Positions 33,543-44,094 of a stretch of 64,000 bases of DNA are shown piece after piece. The DNA is from Pantoea sp. (GTDB lineage: Bacteria > Pseudomonadota > Gammaproteobacteria > Enterobacterales > Enterobacteriaceae): NCBI RefSeq assembly GCF_028283705.1, contig NZ_JAPWKD010000005.1:62001-126000 (forward strand). Reading direction: 5' to 3'. How positions within the stretch are numbered: position 1 is the stretch's first letter; every line of letters begins with the position of its first letter. Made by a program: the position numbers and the translations under genes. Below the pieces are notes generated by a model. The model searched no databases. It worked only from the letters and a program-made list of their open reading frames with translations, and was not told the DNA's origin.

Positions 33543-33865
33543 GCCAGTGGAATTCCGTCTGCGAACTGAACCAGATTCTGCCCGCCACCGGCGTATGCGC
33601 CCTGGTTCAGGGACAGCAAATTGCCATCTTCCGTCCCAGAGAGGATGAGCAACTCTACGCCCTGAGCAATATCGACCCCTTCGCCGAGGCCAGCGTGCTA
33701 TCACGCGGCATTATCGCCGAGCATCAGCAGGCATTGTGGGTTGCCAGCCCGCTGAAAAAGCAACGCTTCCGTCTGAGCGACGGTCTCTGCCTTGAGGATG
33801 CCTCACGTTCAGTAGCGAGCTACCCGGTGCGCGTCAGTAATGGCCATGTGGAAGTGTGCGCCTGA
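33539..33865 (+). CDS. nirD: nitrite reductase small subunit
   Basis: Rieske-fold subunit of NADH nitrite reductase, 108 residues, E. coli length. NirD proteins of this type have the Rieske-like beta fold but lack the cluster ligands, and no CxH...CxxH pair is seen here. The start (ATGA) overlaps the nirB stop by 4 bp. Confidence 0.95.
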   Translation: MSQWNSVCELNQILPATGVCALVQGQQIAIFRPREDEQLYALSNIDPFAEASVLSRGIIAEHQQALWVASPLKKQRFRLSDGLCLEDASRSVASYPVRVSNGHVEVCA

Positions 33866-33893
33866 CTGATTTTTAACTTTATGAGATATTTTT

Positions 33894-34697
33894 ATGTTTA
33901 CTGATACCCTGGAAAAATGCGCCGCTAATGCGGCGCGCATAGCGCGCACCGCGCAACAAAGCCCGCTGGCATTCTGGATAGGTGCGGCCATGGCAGGCGC
34001 CTATGTCGGGCTGGCGATTATCCTGATCTTCACCCTTGGCAATCTTGCCGACCCGGCATACCGTCCGCTGTTAATGGGGGCAACCTTTGGTATCGCGCTG
34101 ACACTGGTGATTATCGCCGGGTCGGAGCTGTTTACCGGCCATACCATGTTCCTCACCATTGGGGTGAAAGCGAGGAGCATCACCCACGGCCAGATGTGGT
34201 GCGTTCTGCCGCAGACCTGGCTCGGCAACTTGCTTGGCTCGGTGCTGGTAGCATTGATTTACTACTATGCGGCAGGAGCACTGCTGCCCAATCCCGGTTC
34301 CCTGATTCATAGCGCAGCACTGGCTAAAACCAGCCAGACCGCAATGGCTCTGTTCTTTAAAGGGGCGCTGTGTAACTGGCTGGTTTGTCTGGCGATCTGG
34401 ATGGCAGTCCGCACTGAAGGCACCGCGAAGTTCCTCGCCATCTGGTGGTGCCTGCTGGCGTTTATCGCTTCTGGCTTCGAACACTCGGTCGCCAATATGA
34501 CGCTCTTTGCGCTGTCATGGTTTGGTCAGCATAATGCCGATCTGACTTTGCAAGGTATCGGCCATAATTTGCTGTGGGTGACGCTGGGCAATATGTTCTC
34601 TGGCATGGTGCTGATGGGCCTCGGTTACTGGTACGCCACACCGCAGGCACAACGGCCACAGCCGGAAACCCAGACCAGCGCACTTAAATCGGCATAA
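33894..34697 (+). CDS. nirC: nitrite transporter NirC
   Basis: Formate-nitrite transporter family channel of the inner membrane that brings nitrite in for NirBD. The 267-residue product has six membrane helices and FNT signatures near [13 protein letters not shown] and [15 protein letters not shown]. It lies 28 bp after nirD. A terminator hairpin follows its stop, just before cysG. Confidence 0.95.
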   Translation: MFTDTLEKCAANAARIARTAQQSPLAFWIGAAMAGAYVGLAIILIFTLGNLADPAYRPLLMGATFGIALTLVIIAGSELFTGHTMFLTIGVKARSITHGQMWCVLPQTWLGNLLGSVLVALIYYYAAGALLPNPGSLIHSAALAKTSQTAMALFFKGALCNWLVCLAIWMAVRTEGTAKFLAIWWCLLAFIASGFEHSVANMTLFALSWFGQHNADLTLQGIGHNLLWVTLGNMFSGMVLMGLGYWYATPQAQRPQPETQTSALKSA

Positions 34698-34707
34698 CGC
34701 ATATGAC

Positions 34708-34731
34708 AGCCCGCCCCGAGCGGGCTTTTTT
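34708..34731 (+). terminator. Terminator between nirC and cysG
   Basis: A 7-bp stem AGCCCGC (34708-34714 with 34720-34726) with a 5-nt loop is followed by TTTTT. It ends where the cysG ribosome binding site (AGGATCAGCT) begins. Confidence 0.82.
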
Positions 34732-34741
34732 AGGATCAGCT

Positions 34742-36106
34742 ATGGATTACTTTCCCCTGTTTTGTCGCCTTCACAGCAAGCGTTGTTTGCTGGTGGGCGG
34801 TGGTGATGTCGCGGAGCGTAAAGCACGCCTGCTACTGGACGCCGGTGCTGACCTGTATGTCGGCGCACTGGATTTCTCCCCTGCTTTTCAGCAATGGGCG
34901 CAACAAGGGAAAGTGGTGCTACTGAATGGAGCCTTCACTGAAGCCTGGCTGGATGGCTGCTGGCTGGTGATTGCCGCCACCGATGATGATGCGGTGAATC
35001 AGCAGGTGGGCGCAGCCGCAGAAGCGCGCCGGATTTTTTGTAATCTGGTGGATGCACCGGAACAGGCCAGCGCTATCATGCCTTCGATTGTCGACCGCTC
35101 ACCGCTCATGATTGCCGTCTCTTCTGGCGGCCGCGCACCGGTGCTGGCACGTCTGCTGCGCGAAAAACTGGAAGCCATGCTGCCACAACATCTCGGGCAA
35201 CTGGCGGCCCTGGCGGGTTCACTGCGTGAGCGGGTGAAAAAGCGTTTTAACAGCATGGCGCAGCGTCGTCATTTCTGGGAGCGCTTCTTCGCCAGTGACC
35301 GACTGGCGCAATCACTTGCCAACGGTGATCAACCCCGCGCGGATGCCCTGGTCGATACTTTGTTCGATGCCCCGTTGTCGCAGCAAGGTGAAGTGGTGCT
35401 GGTAGGTGCCGGGCCAGGGGATGCAGGTTTGCTGACGCTGAAGGGTTTACAGCATATCCAGCAGGCTGATGTGGTGGTGTATGACCGCCTGGTGTCAGAT
35501 CCGATCCTCAATCTGGTCCGCCGGGATGCGGAGCGTATCTTCGTGGGTAAACACGCCGGACACCACTGCGTTCCGCAATCGGAGATCAATCAATTGCTGC
35601 TGGAGCAGGCACAACGTGGCAAACGCGTGGTGCGACTCAAAGGCGGCGATCCTTTTATCTTTGGGCGCGGGGGTGAGGAGCTGGAAGTATTGGCGCAGCA
35701 TAATATTCCTTTCAGCGTGGTGCCCGGCATTACCGCCGCATCAGGCTGTGCGGCCTATAGCGGCATTCCACTCACCCACCGCGATCACGCGCAGAGTGTG
35801 CGTTTTGTCACTGGCCATTTGCAACAGCATGGCGAAATTGAGTGGCAAAAGCTGGCGGCTGAACAGCAGACGCTGGTGTTTTATATGGGCCTGACGCAGG
35901 CACCGGAGATTCAGCGGCAGCTGATGTTTCATGGCATGGAAGCGGAAATGCCAGTCGCGCTGGTGCAAAACGGCACCACGCCACAACAACGCGTGGCAAC
36001 GGGTCGGCTTGGCGAGCTGGCGACGCTGGCTCAACAGTTTGCCAGCCCGGCGCTGATTATTGTGGGACGCGTGGTAGGTCTGCGTTCGCAGTTGCGCTGG
36101 TTCTGA
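34742..36106 (+). CDS. cysG: sirohaem synthase CysG (fused methyltransferase, dehydrogenase and chelatase)
   Basis: Trifunctional enzyme that converts uroporphyrinogen III to sirohaem, the cofactor of NirB and of sulfite reductase. The 454-residue protein has an N-terminal NAD-dependent dehydrogenase/ferrochelatase part (about 1-205, [17 protein letters not shown]) and a C-terminal SAM uroporphyrinogen methyltransferase part (about 215-454, [16 protein letters not shown] and [16 protein letters not shown]). I chose ATG 34742 ([10 protein letters not shown]) with AGGATC upstream over the longer frame from 34703, which would run through the terminator. Confidence 0.96.
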   Translation: MDYFPLFCRLHSKRCLLVGGGDVAERKARLLLDAGADLYVGALDFSPAFQQWAQQGKVVLLNGAFTEAWLDGCWLVIAATDDDAVNQQVGAAAEARRIFCNLVDAPEQASAIMPSIVDRSPLMIAVSSGGRAPVLARLLREKLEAMLPQHLGQLAALAGSLRERVKKRFNSMAQRRHFWERFFASDRLAQSLANGDQPRADALVDTLFDAPLSQQGEVVLVGAGPGDAGLLTLKGLQHIQQADVVVYDRLVSDPILNLVRRDAERIFVGKHAGHHCVPQSEINQLLLEQAQRGKRVVRLKGGDPFIFGRGGEELEVLAQHNIPFSVVPGITAASGCAAYSGIPLTHRDHAQSVRFVTGHLQQHGEIEWQKLAAEQQTLVFYMGLTQAPEIQRQLMFHGMEAEMPVALVQNGTTPQQRVATGRLGELATLAQQFASPALIIVGRVVGLRSQLRWF

Positions 36107-36107
36107 T

Positions 36108-36137
36108 AAAAAAACGGCGGGCCATAATGGCCCGCCG
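36108..36137 (-). terminator. Terminator of the aroK-trpS operon, facing cysG
   Basis: A perfect 10-bp stem (36115-36124 with 36128-36137) with a 3-nt loop is followed on the minus strand by seven T. It lies 24 bp past the trpS stop and right after the cysG stop. Confidence 0.88.
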
Positions 36138-36160
36138 CTCTGATTTACCTGTGCTGCCGC

Positions 36161-37165
36161 TTACGGCTGGGCAACAAAGCCAACCGCTTCGTAGACTTTC
36201 TTCAGCGTTTCCTGCGCATGAGCACGGGCTTTGGTCGCGCCATCACGCATCACCTGGTTGAGGAAATCCTCGTCGTTGCGATAGCGATAGTAACGCTCCT
36301 GCAACTCGCTCAGCATGCCGGAAACCGCGTCCGCGACCGCACCTTTCAGGTGGCCATACATTTTGCCTTCGAACTCCTGCTCCAGCTCGGCGATGGTTTT
36401 ACCCGTCACACCCGCGAGAATATCCAGCAGGTTCGATACCCCGGCTTTCTCTTTGATGTCATAGCGCACCACTGGCGGCTCTTCGGAATCCGTCACTGCA
36501 CGTTTGATCTTCTTCACCACCGCTTTAGGATCTTCCAGCAGACCAATCACGTTGTTGCGATTGTCGTCGGATTTCGACATCTTTTTGGTCGGTTCCAGCA
36601 GCGACATCACGCGTGCACCCGATTTCGGAATGAACGGCTCCGGTACCTTAAAGATATCGCCATATAACGCGTTGAAACGCTGTGCGATATCGCGGCTCAG
36701 TTCCAGATGCTGCTTCTGATCTTCCCCCACCGGAACCTGGTTGGTTTGATACAGCAGGATGTCAGCCGCCATCAGCACCGGGTAATCAAACAGACCGGCG
36801 TTGATGTTTTCTTCGTAGCGGGCGGATTTGTCTTTGAACTGCGTCATGCGGCTCAGCTCGCCGAAGTAGGCGTAGCAGTTGAGGATCCAGCTCAGTTGAG
36901 CGTGCTCCGGCACATGCGACTGAACAAAAATGGTGCTCTTGTTCGGATCGATACCACAGGCAAGATACAACGCCAGCGTATCCAGCGTAGCTTTACGCAG
37001 CGCTACCGGGTCCTGGCGAACGGTAATGGCGTGCAGATCGACGATGCAGTAAATGCAGTGGAAATCATCCTGCATCTGCACCCACTGACGCAGCGCACCC
37101 ATATAGTTGCCAATGGTCAGTTCACCTGAAGGCTGGGCGCCGCTGAAAACGATGGGTTTGCTCAT
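36161..37165 (-). CDS. trpS: tryptophanyl-tRNA synthetase
   Basis: Class I synthetase that charges tRNA-Trp. It has 334 residues, the E. coli length. The HIGH-like motif is in [18 protein letters not shown] near residues 8-25 and the KMSKS loop reads KKMSKSDDN near 195. I chose ATG 37165 ([11 protein letters not shown]) over the frame from 37213. It is the last gene of the dam-rpe-gph-trpS group, 16 bp after gph. Confidence 0.97.
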   Translation of the reverse strand: MSKPIVFSGAQPSGELTIGNYMGALRQWVQMQDDFHCIYCIVDLHAITVRQDPVALRKATLDTLALYLACGIDPNKSTIFVQSHVPEHAQLSWILNCYAYFGELSRMTQFKDKSARYEENINAGLFDYPVLMAADILLYQTNQVPVGEDQKQHLELSRDIAQRFNALYGDIFKVPEPFIPKSGARVMSLLEPTKKMSKSDDNRNNVIGLLEDPKAVVKKIKRAVTDSEEPPVVRYDIKEKAGVSNLLDILAGVTGKTIAELEQEFEGKMYGHLKGAVADAVSGMLSELQERYYRYRNDEDFLNQVMRDGATKARAHAQETLKKVYEAVGFVAQP

Positions 37166-37181
37166 GCTTATGTCCTGATAT

Positions 37182-37859
37182 TCACAGCCCGAGAGCGGGC
37201 AAAAGTTCGTCAAAAGAGTCGAGAGTTAAATCGGGTTGGCTGCTGGCAATAGGTTCGCCGTAGTTGTAGCCAAAGGTCATGCCGATGTTTGGTACGCCTG
37301 CCGCCTGGGCAGCGAGGATATCATTGCGTGAATCGCCAACAAACAGTAATTGCTGCGGCAGCACGCCAAATCGTCCCAGTACAAGGAAGATCGCTGCGGG
37401 ATGCGGCTTTTTCACCACCACATCGTCACCGCCGATGATCAGTGAAAAGTATTCGGCAATCCCCAGCGAGGCCAGTAAAGGCGCAACAAACGGCGTAGGT
37501 TTATTGGTAACAATCGCCAGCGGCAACCCTTTTTCAGCCAGTTTTGCCAGCGTAGCTTTCACCTGGGGAAACAGCGTACTGCCCGCTTCCACCGTCTCCG
37601 CGTAATACTTATCAAACAGCGTACGCGCATCACGCTGTTCATTCTCTTGGGGTTCACGGCCCAGTGCCCAGGTCAATGCCCGGGTCATCATCACATCCGC
37701 ACCGTTGCCAATCCAGGTCGAGGCGCGCGCCACGCCAGCGGGTGGCAATTGCAGATCGGCCAAAGCATGATCGATGGCTTGTGCCAGACCTGGCGCGCTG
37801 TCCACCAGCGTGCCATCAAGATCAAACGCCAGCGCGCGAATATCAGTGAAATGAGCCAT
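37182..37859 (-). CDS. gph: phosphoglycolate phosphatase
   Basis: HAD-superfamily phosphatase that removes 2-phosphoglycolate formed during DNA repair. The 225-residue protein has motif [13 protein letters not shown] near residue 12, the Thr of VTNKP, Lys in VVKKPHP and the acidic motif GDSRND. The ATG at 37859 lies inside the end of rpe (17-bp overlap), the usual arrangement. The frame extends upstream, but [16 protein letters not shown] is the family start. Confidence 0.94.
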   Translation of the reverse strand: MAHFTDIRALAFDLDGTLVDSAPGLAQAIDHALADLQLPPAGVARASTWIGNGADVMMTRALTWALGREPQENEQRDARTLFDKYYAETVEAGSTLFPQVKATLAKLAEKGLPLAIVTNKPTPFVAPLLASLGIAEYFSLIIGGDDVVVKKPHPAAIFLVLGRFGVLPQQLLFVGDSRNDILAAQAAGVPNIGMTFGYNYGEPIASSQPDLTLDSFDELLPALGL

Positions 37860-38526
37860 TAACTTTCTCCAGTTCGCTGCGCATATCATCGATCACTTTT
37901 TTGTAATCGGGGTGGCCAAAAATGGCAGAACCGGCGACAAACATGTCGGCACCGGCGGCAGCGATCTGAGCGATGTTGTCAATTTTCACGCCACCATCCA
38001 CTTCCAGACGGATATCGTAGCCGCTCTGGTCGATAAGGCGACGCGCCTGGCGCAGTTTATCCAGCGTACCGGGAATAAAGGATTGACCGCCAAAGCCAGG
38101 ATTCACCGACATCAGCAGGATGATATCCAGTTTATCCATGACGTAATCAAGATAGCTGAGCGGTGTCGCCGGGTTGAACACCAGGCCCGCTTTACAGCCG
38201 TGTTCTTTGATCAGTTGCAGTGTACGATCGACATGCTGGCTGGCTTCAGGATGGAAGGTGATGTAGCTGGCTCCGGCTTTGGCAAATGCCGGGATGAGTT
38301 CATCAACCGGTTTCACCATCAGATGAACGTCAATGGGAGCAGTGATGCCGTAATCGCGCAGCGCTTTCAGCACCATCGGTCCCATGGTCAGATTGGGAAC
38401 ATAGTGGTTATCCATCACATCGAAATGCACCACGTCACCACCTGCAGCCAGCGCCCTGGCGGTATCCTCACCCAGACGGGCAAAGTCAGCAGAGAGGATT
38501 GAAGGGGCCAGTAAAAATTGTTTCAT
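37843..38526 (-). CDS. rpe: ribulose-phosphate 3-epimerase
   Basis: TIM-barrel enzyme of the pentose phosphate pathway that interconverts ribulose-5-phosphate and xylulose-5-phosphate. The 227-residue product starts [19 protein letters not shown] and has [29 protein letters not shown] and EVDGGV, the catalytic and phosphate-binding blocks. It is two residues longer than E. coli Rpe at the C-terminus. The start has GGGAGAATCGG upstream. Confidence 0.96.
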   Translation of the reverse strand: MKQFLLAPSILSADFARLGEDTARALAAGGDVVHFDVMDNHYVPNLTMGPMVLKALRDYGITAPIDVHLMVKPVDELIPAFAKAGASYITFHPEASQHVDRTLQLIKEHGCKAGLVFNPATPLSYLDYVMDKLDIILLMSVNPGFGGQSFIPGTLDKLRQARRLIDQSGYDIRLEVDGGVKIDNIAQIAAAGADMFVAGSAIFGHPDYKKVIDDMRSELEKVNGSFH

Positions 38527-38591
38527 CCGATTCTCCCAATTTTGTGCGCCAGCGTGCACTGGCGTAATGCGTTGGTCGCGGACGAAACAGG

Positions 38592-39404
38592 CTAGCGGAA
38601 AAGCGCCAGCAGTTCGTCTACATGCGTGCGACCACTTATGCTTCGGCTGATGGAACGCCGGGCTTTGACAACGTGTAATACCGCATTCCGGTACCACTCA
38701 CGCGTCAGCTTGGTATCGTGGTTGGAAATCAATACCGGGATCCTGCTCTCTTCCGCCAGCATTGCCGCCAGTTCCGCCAGATGCTGCTGCTCGTACAGGC
38801 TGAAACTGTTGGTGTGGTAGGCGGTAAAATTAGCCGTCGCTGTCAGGGGGGCGTATGGCGGATCGCAATACACCACCGAGCCTTTATGAGCGCGGTTCAG
38901 AGTAACATCGTACGATTCGCAGACAAAGGTGGCTTTTTGCGACCGCTCAGCAAACCACAACAGTTCCGCTTCCGGAAAATAAGGTTTGCGATATCGACCA
39001 AACGGCACATTGAACTCGCCCCGCAGATTGTAGCGGCACAGGCCGTTGTAACCATGACGGTTGAGATACAGAAACAACACCGCCCGCTGATAGATATCCC
39101 GGCTGGCATTGAAAGCGATGCGCTGCGCGTAGTAAAACTCCGCACAGTTAGTTTCCGGCGTGAATAGCTTACGGGCATCGTCAATAAATTCCGCAGTGCG
39201 CGTTTTGACAATGTTGTACAGATTAATCAGGTCACTGTTGATATCGGCCAGATGATAGCGCTCGTAGTCCGTGTTAAGAAACACAGAACCCGCGCCGACA
39301 AAAGGCTCGATCAGGCAGTCGCCTGGTGGCAAATGACGACGAATATCGTCAAGGAGCGGGTATTTCCCTCCAGCCCATTTCAGGAAAGCGCGATTTTTTT
39401 TCAT
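38592..39404 (-). CDS. dam: DNA adenine methylase
   Basis: SAM-dependent methyltransferase that modifies adenine in GATC and so directs mismatch repair and replication timing. The 270-residue product has the SAM-binding [10 protein letters not shown] (about 35-44), the catalytic DPPY in [11 protein letters not shown] near residue 181, and the N-terminal [13 protein letters not shown]. It lies 96 bp after damX and is separated from it by a hairpin that may end part of the transcripts. Confidence 0.96.
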   Translation of the reverse strand: MKKNRAFLKWAGGKYPLLDDIRRHLPPGDCLIEPFVGAGSVFLNTDYERYHLADINSDLINLYNIVKTRTAEFIDDARKLFTPETNCAEFYYAQRIAFNASRDIYQRAVLFLYLNRHGYNGLCRYNLRGEFNVPFGRYRKPYFPEAELLWFAERSQKATFVCESYDVTLNRAHKGSVVYCDPPYAPLTATANFTAYHTNSFSLYEQQHLAELAAMLAEESRIPVLISNHDTKLTREWYRNAVLHVVKARRSISRSISGRTHVDELLALFR

Positions 39405-39466
39405 GCTGTCGTGGTTATTACATCTTAATTATTGGCTGTGGCGGAACCGACAGCAGATCTGCGCTT

Positions 39467-39493
39467 AAAACGGGGCCACGTGAATGCGGCCCC
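39467..39493 (-). terminator. Hairpin with T-tract between damX and dam
   Basis: A 6-bp stem GGGGCC (39472-39477 with 39488-39493) and a 10-nt loop are followed on the minus strand by GTTTT. It lies 8 bp past damX, so dam may depend partly on its own promoter or on readthrough. Confidence 0.6.
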
Positions 39494-39500
39494 ACAATGA

Positions 39501-40529
39501 TTATTCGCTCTCTTTTTTAACCTGGCTCAGGGGTTTCACCCAGGGATTTTGCGCCCGGACTTCAGCTGGCAGCGAAGAGACCGCGCGTTTGGCATCAGCC
39601 GGTGTGGCATAAGAACCACTCACCAGCACATACCATGGCTGACCATTACGGCTGGTTTTATACACATGGTAGCCACTGAGATTCTGTTTCTTCGCCCAGG
39701 CATTCAGACTCTCGGCCTTCGATGCCCCGCTCAGTTGCAGCGTATAGTTGCCTGAAGGCAGAGATTTGCTGGCACCACCATTGCTGACGGGTGCGGCGCT
39801 GTGGGCCACTGTCGACTGTGGTTTGCTCTCTCTGACCGCTGGCTTGCTGGCCGCTGGCGCTTTATGCGTACTCGGGTGCGTTTCACGCTGGCTGTTGGCA
39901 CGTGGTTTCTCTTCGCGTGCAATCGGCGGAGTGATGGCTTTACCGCTGCCGATTACGGTCGCGGGAGCTGTCGGCAGTGAACTGTTAACCTGTGCACCCT
40001 GTGCGGCGTTATCAACCTGCCCCTGCTGATTATTCAGCGCGCTGTTGAGATCGCCCGGCAAGGTGACACGCTGCTGGTTCGGTGGTGTTTCAACCGGTGC
40101 AGCCTGAGTAGGAGTCGATGACACGGAAGGCATCGAAATGGATTGAGAACCGTTCGCGTCCGTCTGCGGATTACTGGTATCTGGCGTCGCACCACCTGCG
40201 GTTGACGGTGCTGCGTTCTGCTGGCCACTCATGGAGGTCGAGCCGGAGAGATCAATATTCTTTTCCGAACCGCCAGTCGCAGGAGCAGCGCTGTTATTGC
40301 CGGTATTACCTGCCGTATTCGCAGGCTTCTTGCTTTCATCGCCGCCATTCAGCGCAGAGCCGATACCCAGCACCAACAGCAACAGAACCAAAATCCCGAT
40401 ACCCATCATCATATGCTGACGGGAAACCGGCACTTTTACTTTCGGTGCAGACGACGATTTGCGGGGCCGCGTGGGACGGCGGTCACTGGCATCAGGTTTT
40501 AACTCGTCTTCCGGTTTAAACTCATCCAT
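39501..40529 (-). CDS. damX: cell division protein DamX (SPOR domain)
   Basis: Inner-membrane division protein that binds septal peptidoglycan. The 342-residue product has a cytosolic N-terminus, one membrane helix near residues 40-60 (GIGILVLLLLVLGIGSAL), a long periplasmic low-complexity part rich in Ser, Thr, Asn, Gln, Pro and Ala (about 65-260), and a C-terminal SPOR domain (about 262-338, NYTLQLSGASKAESLNAWAK). E. coli DamX is about 428 residues, so the linker is clearly shorter. The ATG at 40529 follows GGAGG. Confidence 0.93.
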   Translation of the reverse strand: MDEFKPEDELKPDASDRRPTRPRKSSSAPKVKVPVSRQHMMMGIGILVLLLLVLGIGSALNGGDESKKPANTAGNTGNNSAAPATGGSEKNIDLSGSTSMSGQQNAAPSTAGGATPDTSNPQTDANGSQSISMPSVSSTPTQAAPVETPPNQQRVTLPGDLNSALNNQQGQVDNAAQGAQVNSSLPTAPATVIGSGKAITPPIAREEKPRANSQRETHPSTHKAPAASKPAVRESKPQSTVAHSAAPVSNGGASKSLPSGNYTLQLSGASKAESLNAWAKKQNLSGYHVYKTSRNGQPWYVLVSGSYATPADAKRAVSSLPAEVRAQNPWVKPLSQVKKESE

Positions 40530-40699
40530 TTAGCCTCCTCCGTAAAACGGCACGCATCCGACGCACCGCATCACCACTCTCTTTTTTACCCGTCATATTT
40601 TGCGTCGCAGCTGCGTTGGCAGCGATCTGGGGCGATCAATAACCACTCCCTGGGATGCGCCCGCCAGCCGCGTTCCTGCGACTCGAATTATTCAGGGTA

Positions 40700-41791
40700 T
40701 TATAATGACTTCTGACAATCGTTAATTGCAGCCAGCACCATATCATGTGCCACGCCAGCACGCACTTCAGAGCGACCAATAGCGAGAGGCAGCACCAGAC
40801 GCAATTCACCCGCCAGAACTTTTTTATCGCGCATCATATGCGGCAGATACTCTTCGGCAGTCATGCTAGCCGGGCCATGCACCGGCAAACCGGCACGCAG
40901 CAACAGCGCAATAATGCGATCGGTATCGACCGTGCTGAACTGACCAAGGCGCTCAGCCGTACGTGCGGCCATCACCATGCCAGCCGCGACCGCTTCACCA
41001 TGCAGCCAGTTGCCGTAGCCCATATGGGCTTCAATGGCATGACCAAAAGTATGGCCGAGATTGAGCAGCGCACGCTGACCGGTTTCACGTTCATCGGCAG
41101 CGACCACTTCGGCTTTCAGCTCGCAGCAACGGCGAATACAGTACGCCATGGCTTTTTCATCCAGGGCCAGCAGAGCATCAAGATTTTGCTCCAGCCACTG
41201 GAAAAAATCACCATCCAGAATGATGCCGTATTTGATAACTTCAGCCAGACCCGACGCCAGCTCACGCGGCGGCAGGGTTGCCAGGCAATCGGTATCCACC
41301 ACCACAGACGCTGGCTGATAAAATGCGCCAATCATGTTTTTGCCGAGGGGGTGGTTAACGGCGGTTTTGCCACCAACGGAGGAGTCAACCTGAGAAAGCA
41401 GCGTCGTCGGCACCTGAATAAAGCGCACGCCACGCTGATAGCTGGCCGCAGCAAACCCGGTCAGATCACCAATCACGCCGCCACCAAGGGCAATCAGCGT
41501 GGTATCGCGACCATGCGGTTTTTGCAGCAATGCCGTAAACACATCATCCATCACGGCCAGCGTTTTGTACTGTTCACCATCGGGCAGGATCACCTGATCC
41601 ACTTTCACCCCAGCCGCACTCAACAGTGCCGACAGTTTTTGCAGGTACATCGGTGCCAATGTCTGGTTGGTCACCAGCATGGCATTGTCACCTGCTTTCA
41701 GCGGCCAAAAAGAAGCCGGATCGTTAAACAGCCCGGCAGCTATGGTGATGGGGTAACTGCGATCCCCCAGTGAGACAGTGATCTTCTCCAT
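40700..41791 (-). CDS. aroB: 3-dehydroquinate synthase
   Basis: NAD- and metal-dependent second enzyme of the shikimate pathway. The 363-residue protein has the NAD-binding [13 protein letters not shown], the [16 protein letters not shown] loop and metal ligands in [12 protein letters not shown]. It lies 38 bp after aroK and 170 bp before damX, the standard enteric order. Confidence 0.97.
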   Translation of the reverse strand: MEKITVSLGDRSYPITIAAGLFNDPASFWPLKAGDNAMLVTNQTLAPMYLQKLSALLSAAGVKVDQVILPDGEQYKTLAVMDDVFTALLQKPHGRDTTLIALGGGVIGDLTGFAAASYQRGVRFIQVPTTLLSQVDSSVGGKTAVNHPLGKNMIGAFYQPASVVVDTDCLATLPPRELASGLAEVIKYGIILDGDFFQWLEQNLDALLALDEKAMAYCIRRCCELKAEVVAADERETGQRALLNLGHTFGHAIEAHMGYGNWLHGEAVAAGMVMAARTAERLGQFSTVDTDRIIALLLRAGLPVHGPASMTAEEYLPHMMRDKKVLAGELRLVLPLAIGRSEVRAGVAHDMVLAAINDCQKSL

Positions 41792-41829
41792 GATGACCGA
41801 TACCTATTACTTAGCCCTCAGGCGCTGGA

Positions 41830-42351
41830 TCAACTTTTTTCCAGCATGTTGATGATCTGATTAGCCACTACTTTTGCGCTCTGATCGTCAGTGCGGATAG
41901 TGACATCAGCGATCTCTTCATAAAGCGGATTACGTTCGCCAGCCAGCGCTTCCAGCACTTCGCGCGGCGGAGAGTCAACCTGCAGCAGCGGGCGCTTTTT
42001 ATCACGCTGGGTGCGGGCAAGTTGCTTTTCGATGGTGGTTTCGAGATAGACGACCACACCGCGGGCGGAGAGACGATTACGGGTTTCCCGGGATTTGACG
42101 GAACCGCCACCGGTCGCCAGCACGATGCCCTGCTTTTCGGTTAGCTCGTTGATAATTTTCTCTTCACGATCGCGGAAACCCGCTTCGCCTTCAACGTCAA
42201 ACACCCAGCCTACATCCGCTCCGGTACGTCGCTCAATTTCCTGATCGGAATCGAAAAATTCCATATTGAGTTGCTGAGCTAACTGACGACCAATAGTGCT
42301 TTTGCCGGCACCCATCGGCCCAACCAGAAAGATATTGCGTTTCTCTGCCAT
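41830..42351 (-). CDS. aroK: shikimate kinase I
   Basis: Phosphorylates shikimate in the pathway to chorismate. It has 173 residues, the E. coli length. The P-loop is GPMGAGKST near residues 11-19, shikimate contacts are in [12 protein letters not shown] and GFRDRE, and GGG lies in LATGGGSV. I chose ATG 42351 ([11 protein letters not shown]) over a longer frame from 42441 that lacks conservation with the family. Confidence 0.96.
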   Translation of the reverse strand: MAEKRNIFLVGPMGAGKSTIGRQLAQQLNMEFFDSDQEIERRTGADVGWVFDVEGEAGFRDREEKIINELTEKQGIVLATGGGSVKSRETRNRLSARGVVVYLETTIEKQLARTQRDKKRPLLQVDSPPREVLEALAGERNPLYEEIADVTIRTDDQSAKVVANQIINMLEKS

Positions 42352-42828
42352 TTTGTCGGTATTACTAAGAATTCGTTGATGATACCCCGCGTTCAGCTTT
42401 TGCTGGCGGGACAGGAACTGAGACCTCATGAGCGTTAGCAAGAGTCAGACGAAAAATTATCTCAACACTCATGGCCGTTTGGCAACCGAATAAATTGCCC
42501 CCGGCGACCTCTTAACAGGACCGGTCTGTGGTTCGCGAGACGGTAACGCACCTCCGCTACCCCTTTAATACTTCAGGTTACAGGTATACTGGTTGCGATC
42601 AATTATCCCCAATCACCTACTGCTCCGGGGGATTCGCTCCCTTGTTGCCTTCCTGCAACACACATTATTTGGGGTGTACATTCTTCTGACGCCAGTATCG
42701 CTTGTGACTGTCGCCCATCGGGAGGTTTTTTGTCGCGTTCCGTTACACCGTTTAAAAATCGCTAAACCTTGTAAGCTAATTCCTGTCCTGCGTCAACGCA
42801 GTTGGCATCATTGAGCGAATTTTCCTCA
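42352..42828. other. aroK-hofQ intergenic region
   Basis: This 477-bp stretch holds the region from which aroK is read and the end of the hof operon. I see several short inverted repeats, for example ATCCCC and GGGGGAT arms near 42606-42632, but no clear promoter pair. The open frames here (such as 42593-42814, plus) have no protein-like composition, so I call no gene. Confidence 0.5.
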
Positions 42829-44094
42829 TTATCCGGACGTAAGCGCTGCTTCCCTGACCAGTCTGGGTGTGATGAAAATCACCAGCTCCTTTTTTTTATG
42901 CTCATCCGTTTGATGGCGAAACAGATTTCCCAACAGTGGTAATTCCCCCAGCCAGGGCACCCGATGCTCCCCCTGAGAACGCTGCTGCTGGAAAATGCCG
43001 CCCAGTGCTAAAGTTTCACCATCGCGCAGCGTTACCTGCGTGTCGATTTCCTGCTTATCGATACTTAACGCCTGATGCTCCCCAGTGTTGATGGTGCGAC
43101 CCGGCATGTTCTGGCTCAGTCGCAGTTTTAACTGAATGCGTCCGTTTCCCAGTACTACCGGCGTCACTTCCATCCCCAGCACCGCTTCTTTGAATTCAAT
43201 CGCCGTCGCGCCGCTGTTACCGGATTTCACCTCGTAGGGGATTTCCGTCCCCTGTTTAATGGTGGCGGTTTGCTGATGCGAGGTAAAAAGCCGTGGACTG
43301 GCGATGATTTCAATCTGGCTTTCCTGTTCCAGTGCGCTTAGCTCAAGGTTGAGTAATTCTCCCCCTACCTGCCCGAGCGTCACACCCATGCGAAAGGCAG
43401 GATTGCTCACCGCCAGCGGGATCTCCAGTTGTGGATTGCGCAGGGCCTGCATCACGTCTTCTGCGGGCGACATCCCCCAATTGACCCCCAATTCGCGCAA
43501 ATGCTCCTCGCTGATGGTCACGATATGAGCCGACAGCTCGACCTGCTCCAGCGGCAAATCCAGCGCGCTGAGCCAGCGAGTCGCCTCCTTTAATGCCTGC
43601 GGCGTATCCCGCAGCAACAGGCTGTTGGTACGGCTATCCACTGTGGCGCTACCGCGCGGTGTCAGCAGCGAGCGTTCCGCCTGCAAACTGCGCCAGACAT
43701 CGCCAGCGTTGGCGTAATGAAAGGTCACGGTCTGCTGTGCCAGCGCAATTTGCTGCTGCTGTTCTTCGCGTTCCGCCTGGGCTTTTTGCGTCTGCCATTG
43801 CTGCCAGCTTTCCGGATAAACCAGCAATACCCCCTCTTCGTGCACCACACTCAGCCGAGCCAGCCGGGATACCAGCGACAGCGCCCGCTGCCAGTCAACA
43901 TCTTCCAGCCGCAGCGAGAGCCGCCCTTCAACGCCAGGCGCGATCAACAGGTTAGTTTGCTGATAATCCGCCAGCGCCTGCAAAATACGCTCAACCGGCG
44001 CATCGTCAAACACCAGACTCAGCCGCTGATCATTGGCGTGCAGTGGCGCGGTCAGCCATAGCAGCAACAGTATCCATACCTTCATCCGTGGCAT
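42829..44094 (-). CDS. hofQ: DNA uptake secretin HofQ
   Basis: Outer-membrane secretin homologue of the PilQ/ComE type, needed in E. coli to use DNA as a nutrient. The 421-residue product has a signal peptide (MPRMKVWILLLLWLTAPLHA), an N-terminal STN-like region (about 22-80), N1-type domains, and the C-terminal secretin barrel (about 240-415) ending LVIFITPRLV. The ATG at 44094 has AAGGAGG 5 bp upstream. The frame overlaps hofP by 65 bp. Confidence 0.93.
   Translation of the reverse strand: MPRMKVWILLLLWLTAPLHANDQRLSLVFDDAPVERILQALADYQQTNLLIAPGVEGRLSLRLEDVDWQRALSLVSRLARLSVVHEEGVLLVYPESWQQWQTQKAQAEREEQQQQIALAQQTVTFHYANAGDVWRSLQAERSLLTPRGSATVDSRTNSLLLRDTPQALKEATRWLSALDLPLEQVELSAHIVTISEEHLRELGVNWGMSPAEDVMQALRNPQLEIPLAVSNPAFRMGVTLGQVGGELLNLELSALEQESQIEIIASPRLFTSHQQTATIKQGTEIPYEVKSGNSGATAIEFKEAVLGMEVTPVVLGNGRIQLKLRLSQNMPGRTINTGEHQALSIDKQEIDTQVTLRDGETLALGGIFQQQRSQGEHRVPWLGELPLLGNLFRHQTDEHKKKELVIFITPRLVREAALTSG

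Noticed and set aside
41830..42441. Longer form of AroK starting at 42441
   Set aside because: The extra 30 residues are not part of the shikimate kinase family, and the ATG at 42351 gives the usual 173 residues.
42593..42814. 73-codon plus-strand frame in the aroK-hofQ gap
   Set aside because: No start signal and no recognisable features; it lies in probable aroK regulatory DNA.
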